Positions 36,700 to 45,022 of a stretch of DNA of 64,000 nt are shown piece by piece; position 1 is the stretch's first letter, and every line of letters begins with the position of its first letter. The stretch lies in the NCBI GenBank assembly GCA_016196035.1, contig JACPYM010000114.1, forward strand, positions 1-64,000, in the 5' to 3' direction. This stretch comes from Acidobacteriota bacterium. GTDB taxonomy: Bacteria > Acidobacteriota > Blastocatellia > RBC074. The notes under the pieces are model-generated. The model ran no database searches and was not told the origin of the DNA. It was given only the letters and a program-made list of their open reading frames with translations. Both the position numbers and the translations under genes were made by a program.

Positions 36700-36719
36700 C
36701 TGAATGAATGCTCATTCAG
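36700..36719. promoter_or_regulatory. FadR-type TetR operator
   Basis: The 20-base stretch CTGAATGAATGCTCATTCAG has perfect 8-base half-sites (CTGAATGA and TCATTCAG) 4 bases apart. It matches the Bacillus FadR box (TGAATGA-N4-TCATTCA) over both 7-base arms. It lies downstream of a candidate -10 box and 42 bases before the chosen start of the TetR gene, so binding should block transcription of that gene and whatever is co-transcribed. Confidence 0.75.
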
Positions 36720-36760
36720 TTTCTCCCAACGCAATCTTTTCCGCTTCAAGCACCACGCTG

Positions 36761-37465
36761 ATGACGCACGCCCGCAGTAAAATCGCCAGTCACGTTGACC
36801 ACGGGATTGACACTAGCGCCTCGCTAGCGTCAGCGGAACAAACCGAACCCGAAACCAAAGAACAGAATGGCCGGGCCGAAAAAGCCCGCGCCATCTTGCG
36901 CGCCGCCGCCAAGGTTTTCGCCCAGTCGGGTTATTTCAACGCCAAAGTCTCTGACGTAGCGCGCGCGGCGGGTGTGGCTGATGGCACGGTTTATCTGTAT
37001 TTCAAAAACAAAGACGATTTGCTCGGGTCTATCTTCAGCACGGCGATGGAAGAGTTTCTGAGCCGCGCCCGCGCCGAATTGGCCGAGGTGTTTGATCCAT
37101 GCGAACGGTTGCGGCGCTTCGCCCATTTGCATTTGACCCTGCTCGAACAGGAGCGCGACATGGCAGTCGTCTTTCAGGTTGAATTGCGCCAGTCCACCAA
37201 ATTCATGGAGCAGTTCTCAACGACCTATCTGGCCGACTATTTCAAGGTCATCCGCGAGATTATCGAAGACGGCCAGCGGCGCGGCCTCTTTCGCGCTCAA
37301 CTCAATCCGCAAGTCGTCGCCAAAGTCATTTTCGGCGCGCTCGACGAAATGGCGACCAATTGGATTCTGAGCCACAACCAGTACACGTTGACCGCGATGG
37401 TCGAGCCGGTGCTGGATATTTTGCTGAATGGCGTGAGCGGTGCGCCGTCGCCCGTGAACCGTTAG
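36761..37465 (+). CDS. fadR: TetR-family regulator, FadR-like
   Basis: A 234-residue repressor. After a poorly conserved N-terminus, the helix-turn-helix covers about residues 42-88 (ILRAAAKVFAQSGYFNAKV; DVARAAGVADGTVYLYFKNK), followed by a helical ligand domain with VFQVELRQSTKFMEQFSTTY and ALDEMATNWIL, typical of acyl-CoA-responsive FadR of Bacillus. A FadR-type operator precedes it and acyl-CoA ligase follows, so it probably represses fatty-acid breakdown genes until long-chain acyl-CoA accumulates. The start is uncertain: an ATG at 36704 lies inside the operator, so 36761 is preferred, although its ribosome-binding site is weak. Confidence 0.85.
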   Translation: MTHARSKIASHVDHGIDTSASLASAEQTEPETKEQNGRAEKARAILRAAAKVFAQSGYFNAKVSDVARAAGVADGTVYLYFKNKDDLLGSIFSTAMEEFLSRARAELAEVFDPCERLRRFAHLHLTLLEQERDMAVVFQVELRQSTKFMEQFSTTYLADYFKVIREIIEDGQRRGLFRAQLNPQVVAKVIFGALDEMATNWILSHNQYTLTAMVEPVLDILLNGVSGAPSPVNR

Positions 37466-37480
37466 GCTGCGCCGGAATAA

Positions 37481-37600
37481 AGAGGAGAGAGATAACGGAA
37501 CAGACGGAAACAACGGAACAAACTGAACCTGACCTGACAATCAGTTTGAGACTTCCGTCTGTTCCGTTATCTCCGTCTGTTCCGTTATCTCTCTCCTCTT
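37481..37600. repeat. Palindromic repeat, family A copy 3
   Basis: Left units agagataacggaacagacgg and right complement ccgtctgttccgttatctct, with arms of about 45 bases. The right arm ends about 10 bases before the ATG of the acyl-CoA ligase and so sits where its ribosome-binding site would be; a hairpin here could affect its translation. Confidence 0.85.
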
Positions 37601-37610
37601 CCCATTGAAA

Positions 37611-39446
37611 ATGGCATTAACCGAAGCCCCTATCACCACGCTCAACGATCTCTTCCGCCAAGCCACGGCGGCGGACAAATCAGGCTTGCTCAATTTCAAA
37701 AAAGGCGGCCAGTGGCAAACGCTCTCCGCGCACGAACTGGCGGAATGCGTGCACGCCGCTGCAATGGGCTTGTATGCGCTGGACGTGCGTGCGGGTGACC
37801 GCGTCGGCATTCTGGCGGAAAACAGCGTCGAATGGATCATTGCCGACCTGGGTGTGTTGAATTGCGGCGCGGCGGATGTGCCGATTTACGCCACCCAAGC
37901 GCCCAAACAGGTGCAATACATCCTGCAAGACGCGGGCGTCGAAGTGCTCTTCATCTCTAATCAAGCCCAATATGACCGCGTGCGTGACGTGCTGCCCGCC
38001 ACTAAACTGCGCGCGCTCATCGCCTTTGAACCAATTCAAGCCAGCGGGCGTGTGTTGCCCTTTGAAGAGTTTCTGAACTGGGGCCGTGCCGCCGCCAGCA
38101 CCGAACCGGAGCTTTACGAAAGCCTCAGCCACAGCGTCACCGCCGATTCGCTCGCAACATTGATTTATACATCGGGCACCACCGGCGATCCCAAAGGCGT
38201 CATGCTCTCGCACGGCAATTTGCTGGCGAGCGTGCTCATCAATCACCGCGACGCCGAACTAAAAGAAAGCGAAACCGCGCTGAGCTTCCTGCCCTTCTCG
38301 CACATCTTTGAACGTAGCACGATCTATCTTTACCTGCACGCCCGCGTCACGACTTACCTGGCCGAAAGCATTGAGACCGTCGCGGCCAATTTACGGGAAG
38401 CGCGCCCGCATTTTTTCACCAGCGTCCCGCGTCTGTTTGAAAAGATGTATGCCAAGACGCTCGAAAAGGCCGAAGCCAGCGGCAAGCTGACCGCCGCATT
38501 GGCCGAGTGGTCTTTTGACTTAGCCCGCCAATGGGCGCGGTTGGCCAGTGAGAACAAACCCATCCCGGCGCTGCTCGGTTTCAAACACAAACTTGCCGAT
38601 AAACTGATTTTGTCGAAATGGCGCGCGGCGCTGGGCGGACGCATCCGCGTGCTGGTCGCGGGTGGCGCGGCCTTGCCCGAAGATTTGGCCTATGTCTTTT
38701 ATGGCGCGGGCCTGCCGATTTATCAGGGCTACGGTTTGTCAGAAAGCTCGCCGACGATTTCCTGCAACAACCCGCGCGAAAACCGCATCGGTTCGGTCGG
38801 TCGCCCGCGCCCTGGCGTCAGCGTGCGCATTGCCGAGGACGGCGAAATTCTGGCCGCCGGGCCGAATATCATGCAGGGCTATTACAACCGCCCCGACGAA
38901 ACCGCCGCCGCGTTGGAAACCCATGCTGAGGGCCGCGTCTGGTTGCACACCGGCGACATCGGCCATCTGGATGCGGACGGGTTCTTGTACATCACCGACC
39001 GCAAGAAGGATTTGCTGAAGACTTCGGGCGGCAAATACATCGCGCCGCAACCGATTGAGAACGCGCTCAAACGCAGCCGCTTCATCAATCAAGTCGTCGT
39101 CATCGGCGATGACCGCAAATTCCCTGCCGCGCTGATCGTGCCGCAGATGGAGATGCTGAAAAGTTACGCCGAACTGAAGCACATCAAATACGCCGATCCG
39201 CGCGAATTGCTGACGCAGCCGCAAATCATTGACCTGTTCGAGCGCCAGGTTGCCAAGTTCAGCGGCGAGTTGGCGCAATACGAAAAGCTCAAAGGCATCG
39301 CGCTGCTAGAGAAAGAACTGACCATCGAGAGCGGCGAATTGACACCCACGCTGAAGGTCAAACGGCGCGTCGTCAATGAAAAGTATCGCGCGGTGATTGA
39401 TCGGCTTTACGCTGAAAAAGAAGCGCAACATGCAGCGCGTGCTTGA
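37611..39446 (+). CDS. fadD: Long-chain fatty-acid-CoA ligase
   Basis: A 611-residue AMP-forming ligase that activates long-chain fatty acids to acyl-CoA, usually membrane-associated. It has the AMP-binding signature YTSGTTGDPKGVMLSHGN (about residues 185-202), YQGYGLSESSP near 375, the adenylate motif TGDIGHLDADGFLYITDRKKD (A8, near 450) and the C-terminal catalytic Lys region (LTPTLKVKRRVV). Length fits the FadD15/ACSL-like group. It follows the TetR regulator on the same strand after a palindrome. The start at 37611 gives MALTEAPI; an in-frame TTG two codons earlier is less likely. Confidence 0.92.
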   Translation: MALTEAPITTLNDLFRQATAADKSGLLNFKKGGQWQTLSAHELAECVHAAAMGLYALDVRAGDRVGILAENSVEWIIADLGVLNCGAADVPIYATQAPKQVQYILQDAGVEVLFISNQAQYDRVRDVLPATKLRALIAFEPIQASGRVLPFEEFLNWGRAAASTEPELYESLSHSVTADSLATLIYTSGTTGDPKGVMLSHGNLLASVLINHRDAELKESETALSFLPFSHIFERSTIYLYLHARVTTYLAESIETVAANLREARPHFFTSVPRLFEKMYAKTLEKAEASGKLTAALAEWSFDLARQWARLASENKPIPALLGFKHKLADKLILSKWRAALGGRIRVLVAGGAALPEDLAYVFYGAGLPIYQGYGLSESSPTISCNNPRENRIGSVGRPRPGVSVRIAEDGEILAAGPNIMQGYYNRPDETAAALETHAEGRVWLHTGDIGHLDADGFLYITDRKKDLLKTSGGKYIAPQPIENALKRSRFINQVVVIGDDRKFPAALIVPQMEMLKSYAELKHIKYADPRELLTQPQIIDLFERQVAKFSGELAQYEKLKGIALLEKELTIESGELTPTLKVKRRVVNEKYRAVIDRLYAEKEAQHAARA

Positions 39447-39469
39447 ATCTTATGAGCTTGAATCGTAAC

Positions 39470-39662
39470 TGCTCAGCCCCAACGGGGCGACATAAAGAAG
39501 CCCGGTGCTTTGTACCGGGTGAGCAGGCGGATATTTGCCAAGCCCCAACAGGGCGCAATAGCAATAGTTATTCTGCCCCGTTGGGGCTTACTTGATATGA
39601 TGGTTTGTTCCCAGGGCGTTGCCCTGGGCTTCTTTACGTCGCCCCGCTGGGGCTGAGCAGTT
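39470..39662. repeat. GC-rich hairpin cluster, family C copy 3
   Basis: Terminal arms ctgctcagccccaacggggc and gccccgctggggctgagcag are almost perfect complements. Inside are cccggtgctttgtaccggg, gccccaacagggc, gccccgttggggc and cccagggcgttgccctggg. The last stem is identical to that in copy 4. It overlaps the region just before the reductase ATG. Confidence 0.85.
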
Positions 39663-39673
39663 ACGCTGAACCA

Positions 39674-40372
39674 ATGAGCGAACACTTGCCCGTCCAATTG
39701 AAGATCACGCGCATCGCCAAACATACCCCCGGCATCTGGAGCTTTTTTATGCGGGCAGCGGATGGCACGCTGCCCAGCTTTCAAGCTGGGCAAGTCGCGG
39801 TGCTTGAAATGGTGGATCATCAACCGACCTACATTGCCTTCGCCTCTTCACCGGAAGAAGCCGAATACGAGTTTTTGATCAAACGCAGCGCCGCCCCGAA
39901 TATCAGCAGCGCGCTCTTTGAACCGCAAATTGCCGAGCCAGTCCGGCTGCAACAAATCATCGGGCGCGGTTTTCCCGTCGAAGATTACAATGGTCACGAT
40001 CTGGTTTTCGTCGCCATGGGCACGGGCCTCGCGCCGCTGCGTTCCGCGCTGCGGCACTTGTTTCACCAACGCGAGAACTATGACCGACTGATCGTGCTTT
40101 ACGGCGCACGCACGCTCGACGATTTTTGCTTTGAAGACGAGATGACGACCGAATGGCGCGCCCACGGCGTCGAGCTACGCCAGGTGCTGAGCCAGCCCGA
40201 CAACGAATGGAGCGGGCCGACGGGTTATGTGCAAAGCCTGCTTGATCACATCATCCCCGAATTGCAACAGCCGGTCGCGCTGGTCTGCGGTTCGCCGAAG
40301 ATGATGGCGGAGACGAAAGAGCGGCTGCTGGCGCTCGGCTTTGCGCCGGACAAGATTTTGACGAACTATTAA
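39674..40372 (+). CDS. Ferredoxin-NADP-reductase-like FAD/NAD(P) oxidoreductase
   Basis: A 232-residue FNR-fold protein. It has a short FAD-binding beta-barrel (about 1-100; here the usual RxYS flavin motif is replaced by PTYIAFASSP) and an NAD(P) domain with VFVAMGTGLAPLRSAL and a C-terminal ALVCGSPKMMAETKERL. No [2Fe-2S] or FMN domain is present, so it needs a separate electron partner. It could supply or collect electrons for the neighbouring beta-oxidation enzymes, but this is inferred from position. The start at 39674 (MSEHLPV) is set by the domain; sequence upstream is repeat. Confidence 0.85.
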   Translation: MSEHLPVQLKITRIAKHTPGIWSFFMRAADGTLPSFQAGQVAVLEMVDHQPTYIAFASSPEEAEYEFLIKRSAAPNISSALFEPQIAEPVRLQQIIGRGFPVEDYNGHDLVFVAMGTGLAPLRSALRHLFHQRENYDRLIVLYGARTLDDFCFEDEMTTEWRAHGVELRQVLSQPDNEWSGPTGYVQSLLDHIIPELQQPVALVCGSPKMMAETKERLLALGFAPDKILTNY

Positions 40373-40378
40373 ACCCAG

Positions 40379-41269
40379 ATGGCTGCCGAATACGACAACC
40401 TGTTGAAGTATCTGACCGAACACCACGGCGCGGCGCTGGCTTCGTGGTTGTTGGGGCGGCCCATCGGCGCGCACATCCGCCTGCTCAAATCCGAATTGTC
40501 GTTGCAACCGATCCGCGCCGATTGGCTGGCGCAATTCGATCTGGACGAAGAAATCCTACACGTCGAATTTGAGACCGACCCGGCCAAGAGCGATGTGCCA
40601 TTACCTTTGCGGATGCTTGATTATTTCGTGCGCACCTATCGCCGCGAAGGCAAACCGGTGCGCCAGGTAGTCATCGTGTTGGCTGAAACCGGCGCGCCGA
40701 TTCCCGACGAATTCCACGTCGGCGACACCTATCACCGGTACCGGGTCGTCAAGCTGTGGGAACAAGACCCCGCGCCGTTGCTGACTGCGGAGGGCCTGTT
40801 ACCTTTGGCCGTGCTGGCACGCACGCCGGAGCCAGAAAAGCTCTTGCACGAAGTTGCCGAACGGGTGCAAAACATCGCGCAAGCAGACACACGCGCGGAT
40901 TTGACCGCCGCCGCGTTCATGCTGGGCGGCTTGCGTTTCAACAAAACGCTGCTGCGCAGCCTATTCAGGGAGGAAATCATGATTCAATCTTCATCGTACC
41001 TGGATGTCGTGGAAAGAAGCGAGCAACGCGGCGAGCAACGCGGCGAGCAACGCGGCGAGCAACGCGGCTTGAATCTGGGCCGGCTGGAATTGCTGAAGGA
41101 GCAATTGAGTTATCGCTTTGGCACGCTCTCTGAGGCCGTGCAAAAGGCGCTGAACGAACTCGACTTGCTCGGACAAGTTCAATTGAGTCACGCGCTCTTT
41201 GACTTCAAATCCGCTGACGAGCTGACCACCTGGCTCGAACAGCACCAACCCAAAAACGGCGCGGTCTAA
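40379..41269 (+). CDS. Rpn/DUF4351-type PD-(D/E)XK nuclease-like protein
   Basis: A 296-residue protein of the recombination-promoting nuclease (Rpn) group. The nuclease core lies at about residues 40-110: ADWLAQFDLDEEILHVEFET, in which Asp/Glu residues and the EFET segment match the PD-(D/E)XK strand. A helical middle part and a C-terminal DUF4351-like end (LELLKEQLSYRFG) follow. Between them a 12-base tandem repeat encodes four EQRG units (41021-41068). It starts 4 bases after the reductase stop. Rpn proteins are frequent mobile-element passengers; its position inside the fad cluster is odd. Confidence 0.75.
   Translation: MAAEYDNLLKYLTEHHGAALASWLLGRPIGAHIRLLKSELSLQPIRADWLAQFDLDEEILHVEFETDPAKSDVPLPLRMLDYFVRTYRREGKPVRQVVIVLAETGAPIPDEFHVGDTYHRYRVVKLWEQDPAPLLTAEGLLPLAVLARTPEPEKLLHEVAERVQNIAQADTRADLTAAAFMLGGLRFNKTLLRSLFREEIMIQSSSYLDVVERSEQRGEQRGEQRGEQRGLNLGRLELLKEQLSYRFGTLSEAVQKALNELDLLGQVQLSHALFDFKSADELTTWLEQHQPKNGAV
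41021..41068 (+). repeat. In-frame tandem repeat, four 12-base units
   Basis: Four exact copies of gagcaacgcggc, each encoding EQRG. Copy number probably varies by slippage without breaking the frame. It joins the helical region to the C-terminal DUF4351-like region. Confidence 0.95.
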
Positions 41270-41308
41270 GGCAAGCTGCGCCAGGTTTATTTGCGGAGAC
41301 TATTCATT

Positions 41309-43699
41309 ATGCAAATCCGAAAAGCCGCCGTGTTGGGCGCGGGTGTCATGGGTGCACAGATCGCCGCGCACCTCGCCAACGCCGGCGTTCCCTGTTTGTT
41401 GCTCGACATTGCGCCCGCCGTACTGACGCCCGAAGAAGAGACCAGGAAATTGACGATTGAATCCCGCGCCGTCCGCAATCGCATCGCGCAGACCGGGCTG
41501 GAGGCGGCGATCAAAGCCAAGCCCGCCGCCTTCTTTGTGCCTGAACTGGCCAGTCTGGTCGGCGTCGGCAACTTTGAAGACGACCTGTCCCGGCTCAAAG
41601 AGTGCGACTGGATCATCGAAGCCATCATCGAAAAGCTCGACATCAAACGTTCGCTGTATGAGCGCATCGAACCGCATCTGAATCCGACCGCAATCATCAC
41701 CTCGAATACGTCGGGGATTCCGCTCGCCTCGTTGGCCGAAGGGCGTTCAGACAATTTCCGCCAGCGTTTTCTGGGCACGCACTTTTTCAATCCGCCGCGC
41801 TATTTGCACTTGCTCGAAATCATCACGACGCCTGAAACAGACCCGGCGGTGACTGCCTTCATGGCGGATTTCTGCGACCGCACGCTGGGCAAAGGCATCG
41901 TTTACGCCAAGGATACGCCCGGCTTCGTCGCCAATCGCATCGGCAATTTTTCGATGTTGAATACCTTCGGCGTGATGCAGGATTTGGGCCTGACCTTTGA
42001 GGAAGTGGACGCGCTGAGCGGCACCGCCATCGGCCACGCCAAGAGCGCTTCGTTCCGCACGCTGGACATCGTAGGCTTGGATACGGCTTACAACGTGGCG
42101 CGCAACCTTTACGCCGCGCTGGTCAACGACGAGAAGCGCGAGGCGTTCAAGGTGCCTGCGTTTATGCAAGCGATGGTCGAGCGCAAGTTGCTCGGCAACA
42201 AAACCAAGGGCGGCTTTTACAAGAAAGTCGGCAACGACATTCTGACGCTCGACACCGCGACGTTTGAATATCGCCCGCAACAGAAAGCCCAATTCGCTTC
42301 GCTCGGTGCGGCCAAGCAAATCGAAAAGCTGACCGAACGGCTGTCCGCGCTGGTTTACGCGCAGGACAAAGCCGGTGAATTCCTCTGGCGCACGCTGTCG
42401 GAGACGGCTATTTACGCTGCCAACCGCATCCCCGAAATCGCCGACAACATCGTCGAGATTGATAACGCGATGAAATGGGGCTTCGCGCACGAACTGGGTG
42501 TGTTTGAAAAGTGGGACGCCATCGGCCTAGTCAAATCCGTCGAACGGCTAAAAGCCGAAGGCCGCGCGCTTCCGGCCAACATCGAAGCCATGCTCGCGAG
42601 CGGCGCGACCAGTTTTTACAAAAGCGAAAATGGCGTGCGGCAATACTTCGATTTCACCAGCAATTCGTACCAGCCGGTGCCGACACCTGCGGGCATCACG
42701 ATTCTCAAATCGCTCAAAGACCAGAGCAAAGTCGTCAAGAAAAACTCTGGCGCAAGCCTGATTGATCTGGGCGACGGCGTGCTTTGCGTTGAATTCCACG
42801 CGAAGATGAACGCGCTGGGCGGCGATCAACTGGGCATGATTCAAGCGGGCATCAAAGAGGCCGTGCAGAATTTTGAGGGCCTGGTCATCGGCAATCAAGG
42901 CGAGAATTTCTCGGCGGGCGCAAACATCATGATGATCCTGCTGGGCGCGCAGGAAGGCGATTGGGATGAACTCTCAATGGCTGTCCGCCAGTTCCAAAAC
43001 ACCGTCGTAAGCCTGCGCTATGCGCCCGTCCCCGTCGTCGTTGCGCCGCACGGTCTGACGCTCGGCGGCGGTTGCGAAATGACCATGCACTCGACACGCG
43101 CCGTGGCAAATGCGGAAACCTACATCGGGCTGGTCGAAGTCGGCGTCGGCCTGTTGCCCGGTGGCGGCGGCACCAAAGAAATGGCCCTGCGCGCGGGCGA
43201 TGCGGCGGCAGCCAATCCTGGCGCCGATCATTTCGAATTGCTCAAGCGCAACTTTGAACTGACCGCCATGGGCAAAGTCGCCACGAGCGCCGCCGAAGCC
43301 CGCAACTGGGGCATCCTGCGCAATACCGACCGCATCGTGATGCACCGCTCGCGCGTCATCGAAGAGGCCAAGCAAGCCGTACTAACGCTGGCCCGCGAAG
43401 GCTACCGCGCACCGCAACCGCGCCAGGATGTCTTGGTGCTGGGCGATGCGGCGCTGACCAAATTCAAGCTGGGCATGCACATGATGAAACGTGGCGGCTA
43501 CATCTCCGACCACGATGCGCTGATCGGGACGAAGATCGCGTATGTCATGTCAGGCGGCAATCTCTCGCGTCCGAGCAAAGTCAGCGAACAATACCTGCTC
43601 GACATCGAACGCGAAGCCTTTGTGAGTTTGTGCGGAACGAAGGCTTCGCAAGAGCGTTTGGCGTTTATGTTGAAGACGGGCAAACCGCTGAGGAATTGA
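41309..43699 (+). CDS. fadN: 3-hydroxyacyl-CoA dehydrogenase / enoyl-CoA hydratase (FadN-like)
   Basis: A 796-residue fusion for two steps of beta-oxidation, hydration of enoyl-CoA and NAD-linked oxidation of 3-hydroxyacyl-CoA. The dehydrogenase comes first: VLGAGVMGAQIAAHLANAG at residues 8-26, SNTSGIPL near 136, GTHFFNPPRY near 157. The crotonase-like part lies about 490-700 (FSAGANIMMIL, then LTLGGGCEMTMH and GLLPGGGGTKE). This order and length match Bacillus FadN (YusL, about 790 residues) rather than E. coli FadB, in which the hydratase comes first. GGAG lies 11 bases before the ATG. Thiolase and acyl-CoA dehydrogenase follow as in fadNAE. Confidence 0.93.
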   Translation: MQIRKAAVLGAGVMGAQIAAHLANAGVPCLLLDIAPAVLTPEEETRKLTIESRAVRNRIAQTGLEAAIKAKPAAFFVPELASLVGVGNFEDDLSRLKECDWIIEAIIEKLDIKRSLYERIEPHLNPTAIITSNTSGIPLASLAEGRSDNFRQRFLGTHFFNPPRYLHLLEIITTPETDPAVTAFMADFCDRTLGKGIVYAKDTPGFVANRIGNFSMLNTFGVMQDLGLTFEEVDALSGTAIGHAKSASFRTLDIVGLDTAYNVARNLYAALVNDEKREAFKVPAFMQAMVERKLLGNKTKGGFYKKVGNDILTLDTATFEYRPQQKAQFASLGAAKQIEKLTERLSALVYAQDKAGEFLWRTLSETAIYAANRIPEIADNIVEIDNAMKWGFAHELGVFEKWDAIGLVKSVERLKAEGRALPANIEAMLASGATSFYKSENGVRQYFDFTSNSYQPVPTPAGITILKSLKDQSKVVKKNSGASLIDLGDGVLCVEFHAKMNALGGDQLGMIQAGIKEAVQNFEGLVIGNQGENFSAGANIMMILLGAQEGDWDELSMAVRQFQNTVVSLRYAPVPVVVAPHGLTLGGGCEMTMHSTRAVANAETYIGLVEVGVGLLPGGGGTKEMALRAGDAAAANPGADHFELLKRNFELTAMGKVATSAAEARNWGILRNTDRIVMHRSRVIEEAKQAVLTLAREGYRAPQPRQDVLVLGDAALTKFKLGMHMMKRGGYISDHDALIGTKIAYVMSGGNLSRPSKVSEQYLLDIEREAFVSLCGTKASQERLAFMLKTGKPLRN

Positions 43700-43701
43700 T
43701 T

Positions 43702-43936
43702 ATGCCGACGGTGTTACGTCGGGCCGTACAGTTTTATCTTCTTTAGCTCTGACCGGGGCGAGCCGGTGCATATTCACGTGAAACGCGACAAGCAGCTTGC
43801 CAAGTTCTGGTTAGACCCGGTCACGGTTGCCTATAATCGCGGCTTCGCGGAACACGAACTGAAACAAATTGAGTGGCTCGTGCGCGAACATCAACCGGCA
43901 CTTGTGGAGGCTTGGCATGACTTCTTTGGCGCTTGA
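43702..43936 (+). pseudogene. Frameshifted DUF4160 gene
   Basis: The start MPTVLR is in one frame; from about 43720 the reading moves by one base to GPYSFIFFSSDRGEPVHIHV, KRDKQLAKFWLDPVTVAYNR and onward to EAWHDFFGA, ending at 43936. DUF4160 proteins (about 80 residues) pair with DUF2442 proteins in a probable toxin-antitoxin-like module, and the DUF2442 gene overlaps its end here. One base would restore the frame, so either it is a recent pseudogene or a sequencing error. Confidence 0.8.
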
Positions 43937-44216
43937 AACAATCCCCACCGCCGTTGCGGTGTCAGTCACCAACGAAAAGCTAACGGTCGAGTTGGCAGAT
44001 GGGCGCTCGCTCACGGTGCCGCTGGCGTGGTATCCGCGCTTGCTGCACGGATCACCGGCAGAGCGGCAGGCCTGGCAATTATTGGGCGAGGGTTACGCGA
44101 TTGAGTGGCCCGAACTCGACGAACACATCGGGATCGAAGGCTTACTGGCAGGCAGACCGAGCGGCGAAAGCCAACGCTCGTTGGAACGCTGGCTGATAGC
44201 GCGAGAAGCAAACTAG
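43917..44216 (+). CDS. DUF2442 protein
   Basis: A 99-residue protein with a DUF2442 fold at residues 12-75: VAVSVTNEKLTVELADGRSL, VPLAWYPRLLHGSPAERQAW and IEWPELDEHIGIEGLLAG. It overlaps the DUF4160 gene by 20 bases and has GGAGG 7 bases before its ATG, so it is still translatable although its partner is broken. DUF2442/DUF4160 pairs are thought to be regulatory or toxin-antitoxin-like; DNA binding is unproven. The TAG stop is also the first bases of a family B palindrome. Confidence 0.85.
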   Translation: MTSLALETIPTAVAVSVTNEKLTVELADGRSLTVPLAWYPRLLHGSPAERQAWQLLGEGYAIEWPELDEHIGIEGLLAGRPSGESQRSLERWLIAREAN

Positions 44217-44391
44217 CTCGGTTTTCACTTCGGTGTACGGGAAAACCACTGAGCGGCGAGACGGTACCGCGCGCGTCAGCAAGCGGTGCTTGAGCAGTTG
44301 AACAATGACGCAACGTCGCTACGCCGCTTACTGACGCGCGCGGTACCGTCTCAACACTTCGTCCCATACACGCAACTGCAAACCGATCTAA
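44215..44391. repeat. Palindromic repeat, family B copy 3
   Basis: Outer arms agctcggttttcac and gcaaaccgatct, core gagacggtaccgcgcgcgtc and its complement cgcgcgcggtaccgtctc. It begins within the DUF2442 stop codon. After it, 44392-44608 has only a 17-codon ORF at 44406 and no recognisable gene. Confidence 0.85.
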
Positions 44392-44608
44392 GAGAGGAAG
44401 TCACAATGAAATTGCCGCAATGGCTCTACCAGTTTTCATTCAAGCGCGAACCAATCTGAATTTTGGTCTTCAGCTTGGTTGTGCCGTTAATTGCATTCTG
44501 GCTGCGGTAATCATTCTCTAGCTCGCGCGTTGAAGCAACGTCTGCACAAAGGCGGAACAAGGAGAAAGAATATGAAAAAGCTACCGCTACACGTACCAGC
44601 ACGAAGGC

Positions 44609-44689
44609 ATGTGGAATTCCTTCGTCAACGTCGTCTTGCCGTTGCTGGCCGTGCTGATCGCCATCATCGCGCGCCTGCTGGCGCGCTGA
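44609..44689 (+). CDS. Possible 26-residue single-span membrane peptide
   Basis: A very short ORF (MWNSFVNVVLPLLAVLIAII, then ARLLAR) with one clear hydrophobic span and a basic end. The frame continues upstream without a stop as YRYTYQHEG, so it may be a remnant. It lies 19 bases before the next gene. There is no strong ribosome-binding site, so translation is doubtful. Confidence 0.3.
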   Translation: MWNSFVNVVLPLLAVLIAIIARLLAR

Positions 44690-44708
44690 GGTATAGCAAG
44701 GAGGTCGT

Positions 44709-44990
44709 ATGCAAACGAATGAAGCTGTCAGTCAACAAACAATTCAACAAGCCGTGATTGAAAAACTGGCATGGCTCTCGCTGGAAAGGCAGAAAGAAGT
44801 GTTGACCTTTGCGGAAGAGATGGCGCAGGCTGAGGCCAAGCCATCCAAATTCCGCGCCTTGTTTGAAAAAGCGGCGCAAGACGTGCCGCCGGAAGCGTGG
44901 GATGAAGTTCCATCTGACGCTTCGTCCCACATTGACCGCTATCTTTATCGCAATTTGGGAAAACACCCGACAAGCGTTTCGTTCAAGTAA
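44709..44990 (+). CDS. Small DUF2281-like protein
   Basis: A 93-residue soluble protein. Residues 15-40 (VIEKLAWLSLERQKEVLTFA) resemble DUF2281 proteins, small antitoxin-like partners of PIN toxins, but no PIN gene follows. The C-terminus (EVPSDASSHIDRYLYRNLG) is less typical. AAGGAGG lies 5 bases before the ATG, a very strong site. The thiolase gene starts 32 bases downstream, so it shares the fad transcription unit by position. Confidence 0.6.
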   Translation: MQTNEAVSQQTIQQAVIEKLAWLSLERQKEVLTFAEEMAQAEAKPSKFRALFEKAAQDVPPEAWDEVPSDASSHIDRYLYRNLGKHPTSVSFK

Positions 44991-45022
44991 GCTTTGTCGT
45001 TTTGATTTGAGGAGAAACACCA

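Noticed and set aside
41021-41068. Short tandem repeat as a CRISPR array
   Set aside because: The units are 12 bases, adjacent, without spacers, and in frame in a coding region.
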